Below, one piece after another: positions 14,068 through 17,818 of a DNA stretch of 17,818 nucleotides. Both the position numbers and the translations under genes were made by a program. The stretch is from an uncultured Muribaculaceae bacterium (lineage in GTDB: Bacteria > Bacteroidota > Bacteroidia > Bacteroidales > Muribaculaceae), in contig CAJUKX010000041.1 of NCBI GenBank assembly GCA_910586975.1, positions 1 through 17,818 on the forward strand. The letters are read 5' to 3'. The notes beneath the pieces are model-generated. The model was not told the DNA's origin and did no database searches. It worked only from the letters and a program-made list of their open reading frames with translations. The first letter of the stretch is position 1, and each line of letters starts with the position of its first letter.

Positions 14068-14634
14068 ATGAGCGAAAACTTTAAATCCGTTTACAGGCTC
14101 GGAGCCGAAGATGGCTTGCTGCTTGCACCGGTGCTGGCGGCGGTCTGCCTGTGTATGGGCGCATCTGTTTACTATCCCATGATGTTTTTGCCCACGATGG
14201 TGCTGATGGCGGGGGTGCCGGTGATTACCTTCATCACCCAGAAGCGCACATTCTCGCGCCAGCTTCAGTCGCCTACACTCTCGGCCTTGTGGCTCCAGGG
14301 CATTTGCATGTTTTTCTTTGCATCGCTCATCATGGGGCTTGTGGTCTACGGTGCCCTGCGGTGGATGTGGCCGGGATTTATCAACGACCAGGTCGATCTG
14401 GTTGTGAGCATATACGGCGCGTCATCCGACCCCGACATCACCACTCTCGTCAAGGGCATAGAGCGGGCACGCGACTCTCATTCGTTGCCCTCGCCCATCG
14501 ACGTAACCCTTGAGCTGATGTACATGGTGGTTTTCACCGGCTCGCTGCTCTCGCTCGTATCGGGGCTGATTGTAAGGGCAACCGGCCGACACAACCACAG
14601 CAATAAACCGCCTCATTTTAATCCCGACAACTAA
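14068..14634 (+). CDS. DUF4199 domain membrane protein
   Basis: 188 residues from the ATG at 14068. The upstream in-frame start at 14029 is rejected because it would place the -7 box inside the gene. There are four hydrophobic segments (about 17-35, 38-56, 72-98 and 152-172), with a soluble loop of about 100-150 between the third and fourth. This is the DUF4199 layout common in Bacteroidetes, where the gene regularly sits upstream of a GT2 glycosyltransferase, as here (8-base gap). Function is unknown; the constant pairing suggests it assists the glycosyltransferase or the lipid-linked sugar pathway. Confidence 0.85.
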   Translation: MSENFKSVYRLGAEDGLLLAPVLAAVCLCMGASVYYPMMFLPTMVLMAGVPVITFITQKRTFSRQLQSPTLSALWLQGICMFFFASLIMGLVVYGALRWMWPGFINDQVDLVVSIYGASSDPDITTLVKGIERARDSHSLPSPIDVTLELMYMVVFTGSLLSLVSGLIVRATGRHNHSNKPPHFNPDN

Positions 14635-14642
14635 TTCACACA

Positions 14643-15593
14643 ATGGATATTTCGATTGTAGTACCTCTGTATAACGAAGCCGAATCGCTGCCCGAACTCG
14701 CATCTTGGATCGAACGGGTGATGAACGAAAACAATTTTTCTTACGAAGTGATTTTTGTGAACGACGGCTCCACCGACGATTCGTGGAAAGTAATCAAACA
14801 GCTATCGGCCAAGAATCCCGCATTCCACGGTGTGGCTTTCCGCCGCAACTATGGCAAGAGCCCCGCCCTCAACACCGGCTTTGCCCGCGCCAAGGGTGAT
14901 GTGGTCATAACCATGGATGCCGACCTGCAGGATTCGCCCGACGAGATTCCCGAGCTCTACCGCATGATCACCGCCGAGGGCTACGATCTGGTTTCGGGCT
15001 ACAAGCAGAAGCGCTACGACCCCCTCTCGAAAACCATTCCCACGAAGCTTTTCAACGCCACCGCACGCAAGGTTACGGGAATCAACAATCTGCACGACTT
15101 CAACTGCGGCCTTAAGGCATACCGCAACAAAGTGGTGAAGCACATAGAGATATACGGCGACATGCACCGCTACATACCCTACCTGGCAAAGCTCGCAGGC
15201 TTCAACCGCATTGGCGAGAAAGTGGTGCACCACCAGGCACGCAAGTATGGCAAGACCAAGTTTGGGCTCGACCGCTTTGTTAACGGCTACCTCGACCTTG
15301 GCACCCTGTGGTTTACGGGCAAGTTCGGCGGCAAGCCCATGCACTTCTTCGGGCTGCTGGGCTCGCTGATGTTCATCCTCGGCTTCATAGCCGTGGCAGT
15401 GGTGGGATTCGGCAAACTATGGGACATGTACCACGGCAATCCCTACATACTCGTCACCGAGTCGCCCTACTTCTATCTGGCTCTCACACTGATGATCATA
15501 GGCTGCCAGCTTTTCCTTGCCGGATTTGTGGGTGAACTGGTGGCCCGCAACTCGCAGCGCCGCAACGATTACGAAATTGACGAAGAATTATGA
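14643..15593 (+). CDS. GT2 family polyprenyl-phosphate glycosyltransferase (DPM1/GtrB/ArnC-like)
   Basis: 316 residues. The cytoplasmic GT-A domain (1-225) starts MDISIVVPLYNEAESLPEL, has VNDGSTDDSW (39-48) for nucleotide-sugar binding and the metal-binding DADLQDSPDE (92-101). Two C-terminal membrane helices (about 235-258 and 278-303) give the GtrB/DPM1-type anchor. Relatives move a sugar from UDP or GDP to undecaprenyl phosphate for later use on the outer side. The acceptor and sugar are not readable from the sequence. The stop overlaps the next ATG (ATGA, 15590-15593). Confidence 0.93.
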   Translation: MDISIVVPLYNEAESLPELASWIERVMNENNFSYEVIFVNDGSTDDSWKVIKQLSAKNPAFHGVAFRRNYGKSPALNTGFARAKGDVVITMDADLQDSPDEIPELYRMITAEGYDLVSGYKQKRYDPLSKTIPTKLFNATARKVTGINNLHDFNCGLKAYRNKVVKHIEIYGDMHRYIPYLAKLAGFNRIGEKVVHHQARKYGKTKFGLDRFVNGYLDLGTLWFTGKFGGKPMHFFGLLGSLMFILGFIAVAVVGFGKLWDMYHGNPYILVTESPYFYLALTLMIIGCQLFLAGFVGELVARNSQRRNDYEIDEEL

Positions 15594-16135
15594 CCAACGA
15601 TCTCAACTTATACAGCTCGCTGATGCAGGTGATGGCCGAGCGCTACTCCTGCCGCGACTACGACACCCTCCGTGCCCCGGGCCGCGACCTTATTGATGCC
15701 GTGCTCGATGCCGCCCGCATTGCCCCCTCGGCCTGCAACCGCCAGCCCTGGCGATTCATGGTAGTCGAGGGCGAGCACGCCCGCAGCATAATCAGCCGTG
15801 CCTACGACCGCGCATGGATTGCCACCGCGCCGGCTTTCATCATAGCCTTGGGCGACCACTCAGCCGCATGGCATCGCCCCTGCGACGGCAAAGACCACAC
15901 CGATGTGGATGTATCAATAGCCGTGGAGCATATATGTCTGGCCGCCGCATCGCTGGGCCTTGGCACTTGCTGGGTATGCAATTTCGACCCCAAGGTCATA
16001 GCCGAGGCTTTCTCGCTCGAACCATCATTGGAGCCTGTAGCCATCATTCCCATAGGCTATCCGGCGGCCGATGCCAAGGTGCCCGCAAAGTCGCGCAAAC
16101 AGCTCGACGAAATTGTCATTAAGGGGGACGATTGA
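15590..16135 (+). CDS. Nitroreductase family protein (FMN-dependent)
   Basis: 181 residues, the short single-domain type. The N-terminal signature AERYSCRDYD (about 16-25) carries the Arg-Ser-x-Arg FMN-phosphate contacts. The helix ARIAPSACNRQPWRFMVV (about 43-60) and the region IAVEHICLAAASLGLGTCWVCNFD (about 112-135) are standard for NAD(P)H:FMN oxidoreductases. The physiological substrate is unknown. It is embedded in a tight operon, overlapping both neighbours by one to four bases, which suggests constitutive co-expression rather than a stress unit. Confidence 0.92.
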   Translation: MTNDLNLYSSLMQVMAERYSCRDYDTLRAPGRDLIDAVLDAARIAPSACNRQPWRFMVVEGEHARSIISRAYDRAWIATAPAFIIALGDHSAAWHRPCDGKDHTDVDVSIAVEHICLAAASLGLGTCWVCNFDPKVIAEAFSLEPSLEPVAIIPIGYPAADAKVPAKSRKQLDEIVIKGDD

Positions 16136-16638
16136 TGCGCAGGATTCTCGGCATATCACTACTTACGGCACTTGTGTTGGCCGGATGCAACTCGGCCGGA
16201 TGCCTTGACAACGGCAGCACCCTGCCGCTGGCCAAGTTTTACTCAAGCGCCACAGCCGCGGCCGTAGCCATCGACTCGCTGCAGATTCAGGGAATCGGTG
16301 CGCCCGGCGACTCAATACTCGTGCAGGCCGGCAGCGCCACATCGCAGGCCTACATGCCCTTGAGGCCCGATCAGCCCTCTACATCGTGGGTTTTCAGCTA
16401 CAAACAGGGCATTCTGGCCAATCCGGCCTTCAACGACACCCTCACTTTCACCTATCAGACCATACCATACTTTGCCTCAGAGGAATGTGGAGCCATGTAC
16501 ATCTACCGCATAGAGAGCCTTACCCACACCACTCACCTCATCGACTCGGTATTGCTCACCGACCAGCTCTTCACCAACGTTGAGGCCGAACGTATCAAGA
16601 TATACTTCCGCACGGCTCAGGAGGAGCCTTCACGATGA
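16135..16638 (+). CDS. DUF6452 family lipoprotein
   Basis: 167 residues from ATG 16135, overlapping the nitroreductase stop (TGATG). A TTG three bases upstream gives no advantage. The leader MRRILGISLLTALVLAGC ends in a standard lipobox (LAGC), so it is a lipoprotein. Beyond that come a second Cys pair region NSAGCLDNG and a beta-rich body with FYSSATAAAVAIDSLQIQGIG. The DUF6452 call is based on this body and on the invariable DUF6048 partner downstream. Function is unknown; probably attached to the outer membrane. Confidence 0.8.
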   Translation: MRRILGISLLTALVLAGCNSAGCLDNGSTLPLAKFYSSATAAAVAIDSLQIQGIGAPGDSILVQAGSATSQAYMPLRPDQPSTSWVFSYKQGILANPAFNDTLTFTYQTIPYFASEECGAMYIYRIESLTHTTHLIDSVLLTDQLFTNVEAERIKIYFRTAQEEPSR

Positions 16639-17648
16639 AGTCAACCCGCGTCATGAGATCCCTGATACTGGCATCGGCCGTAGCTGTGGCCGCCGGCGCG
16701 CTGTGGGCCGACGATGCTCCCGCCAAGCCCAAGCGCCACATATCGCCGGTCAACAACGCCGCATCGCAGACCCAGGCAATCAATGAGACCAAGGACGACA
16801 CCTCGCGCATCAACGCCGCCTTCCGTGCCCGCTCATCGCACGTGGTGCGCGAAAACGGTACAATCCTCTACATCGACTCCCTTACCGGCGAGGAGTGGAT
16901 AGACTCAACCACCCTCATCAAGGTACCGAAGATGAAATATCCGCTCATCATGGACGCTACCGTGGGCGTTGACCTGTGGAATCCGGCCATGAGGGCTTTC
17001 GGGCAGAAACATGGCCTTGTAGGTTTTTGGGCCGACGTAAACCTGCACAACCGCTACTTCCCGGCCTTCGAGGCCGGTCTCGGGCAGGCCAAGAGCACCC
17101 CGGCAGCGCAAAATTTCACCTATTCCTCGCCCATGAGCGTTTACTTCAAGATAGGTATAGACTACAACTTCCTCTACAACTCCAATCCCGACTACAAATG
17201 GTTTGTGGGAGCGCGCTACGGCTTTGCGCCCTTCAAGTGGGGACTGCCGTCGGCAACTCCCGCGCCCGGCTATTGGGGCGACCTGCCCGGCTTCACACTG
17301 CCCGACCAGAGTGCTACAGCCGGATGGATGGAGTTCAGCGTGGGACTGCGTGTAAAACTGTGGAAAAACATCTCGGCCGGCTGGCGACTGATATTCCACT
17401 CGCTGATTCACGAAAGCAAGAACGAGCACGGCAAGCCTTGGTACATACCCGGCTACGGCACCCGCGGCCAGAGCATCACCGGTTCGTTCAGCCTGTCGTA
17501 CACACTGCCCCTGAAAGGACGCCGCGACATGGCCGCCGATGCAGCCGTCGACACCACCTCATCTGAAATAACCGGCGAATCGCTCGATTTCCCCGCCCCC
17601 AATCCTCTCGACACCGTTTACAACGAAAGCTTCCATCTGGAATCTTGA
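16635..17648 (+). CDS. DUF6048 family outer-membrane protein
   Basis: 337 residues, starting at the ATGA overlap with the DUF6452 gene. There is a signal peptide of about 25 residues (ending AGALWA), a low-complexity polar segment to about 75, then a beta-barrel-like body. That body includes MDATVGVDLWNPAMRAFG, VNLHNRYFPAFEAGLG and IGIDYNFLYNS, with alternating hydrophobic residues, many aromatics, and FVGARYGFAPFKW. It looks like a small porin-type or envelope scaffold protein. DUF6452 and DUF6048 are found together in Bacteroidetes, so they may form a complex. No enzymatic motif is seen. Confidence 0.8.
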   Translation: MKSTRVMRSLILASAVAVAAGALWADDAPAKPKRHISPVNNAASQTQAINETKDDTSRINAAFRARSSHVVRENGTILYIDSLTGEEWIDSTTLIKVPKMKYPLIMDATVGVDLWNPAMRAFGQKHGLVGFWADVNLHNRYFPAFEAGLGQAKSTPAAQNFTYSSPMSVYFKIGIDYNFLYNSNPDYKWFVGARYGFAPFKWGLPSATPAPGYWGDLPGFTLPDQSATAGWMEFSVGLRVKLWKNISAGWRLIFHSLIHESKNEHGKPWYIPGYGTRGQSITGSFSLSYTLPLKGRRDMAADAAVDTTSSEITGESLDFPAPNPLDTVYNESFHLES

Positions 17649-17672
17649 TGCGGGTGAGAACATCAATTCCGT

Positions 17673-17759
17673 AATATGGCATCCGCAGGAAGCCATATTC
17701 CATGGAGCGAATCCGTATACATCAGCATTTTATCAAGCGCAAGCCTAAGGCTGACGCTT
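17673..17759. other. Two hairpins downstream of the DUF6048 gene
   Basis: AATATGGC (17673-17680) pairs perfectly with GCCATATT (17692-17699). A second structure, AAGCG-CA-AGCCT-A-AGGCT-GA-CGCTT, spans 17735-17759. Neither is followed by a T run on the plus strand. They may cap the 3' end of the operon message. No gene is visible from 17649 to the window end. Confidence 0.5.
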
Positions 17760-17770
17760 CAAGAAAAAGG

Positions 17771-17803
17771 GGCTGTCTAACAAGTTTAGGCAGCCTCTCT
17801 TTT
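17771..17803 (+). terminator. Terminator-like hairpin near the window end
   Basis: GGCTGTCTAA (17771-17780) pairs with TTAGGCAGCC (17786-17795), one G-U, loop of five, followed by TCTCTTTT. It is preceded by an A run, so it may work in both directions. Similar GGCTGTCTAACAAG-type sequences occur at IS ends in Bacteroidales, so an insertion-sequence edge is an alternative (recollection, not checked). Confidence 0.6.
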
Positions 17804-17818
17804 GTGTGGTTCATCAAC

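Noticed and set aside
15814..16122. Plus-strand open frame of 102 codons inside the nitroreductase gene
   Set aside because: Out-of-frame shadow in GC-rich sequence; the nitroreductase frame has all expected motifs.
17735..17759. Stem structure as a tRNA or part of one
   Set aside because: Too short, with no T-loop GTTCRA, anticodon arm or acceptor pairing around it.

Overview
The window looks like Bacteroidales chromosome, most likely a gut Muribaculaceae-type organism (inference from gene families; no taxonomic marker gene is present). Supporting signs are: Bacteroidetes-type promoters (-33 TTTG and -7 TAnnTTTG), weak or absent Shine-Dalgarno sites, a LytS/LytTR two-component pair, a DUF4199 protein, a DUF6452-DUF6048 gene pair, and a secreted GH115 alpha-glucuronidase.

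Left part (1-6562): a sensor kinase and a LytTR response regulator overlap and precede a four-gene efflux operon. That operon encodes a TolC-like outer-membrane factor, a MacA-like adaptor, a MacB-type ATPase and a MacB/FtsX-type permease, and ends in a strong hairpin terminator. The efflux operon has its own promoter, with a LytTR-style direct repeat (21-bp period) just upstream. The regulators therefore probably control the exporter.

Middle (6509-7850): a small AT-richer accessory island. It holds a RelE/HigB-like toxin and XRE antitoxin pair, and a truncated C-terminal piece of a winged-helix protein that carries an 11-bp tandem repeat. Three near-identical terminator hairpins bracket and separate these two pieces. 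Next comes a minus-strand unit: a GH115 xylan alpha-glucuronidase followed by a 51-codon membrane protein with a Cys-rich tail (FeoB-associated type).

Right part (10844-17818): a periplasmic protein with a thioredoxin-like but CxxC-less C-terminus sits upstream of thiol peroxidase (tpx). Then come a DUF805 protein (minus strand) and a divergent polytopic membrane protein, followed by a 165-bp palindromic MITE-like element. Half of that element recurs exactly, inverted, at bases 1-50. The last operon is DUF4199, membrane-anchored GT2 glycosyltransferase, nitroreductase, DUF6452 lipoprotein and DUF6048 outer-membrane protein. The genes are packed with ATGA/TGATG overlaps, and a terminator-like hairpin lies near the window end.

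Most genes are ordinary for the group. The parts most worth a second look are the terminator-bracketed island, the inverted MITE-like repeats, the LytTR operator candidate and the small Cys-rich gene.
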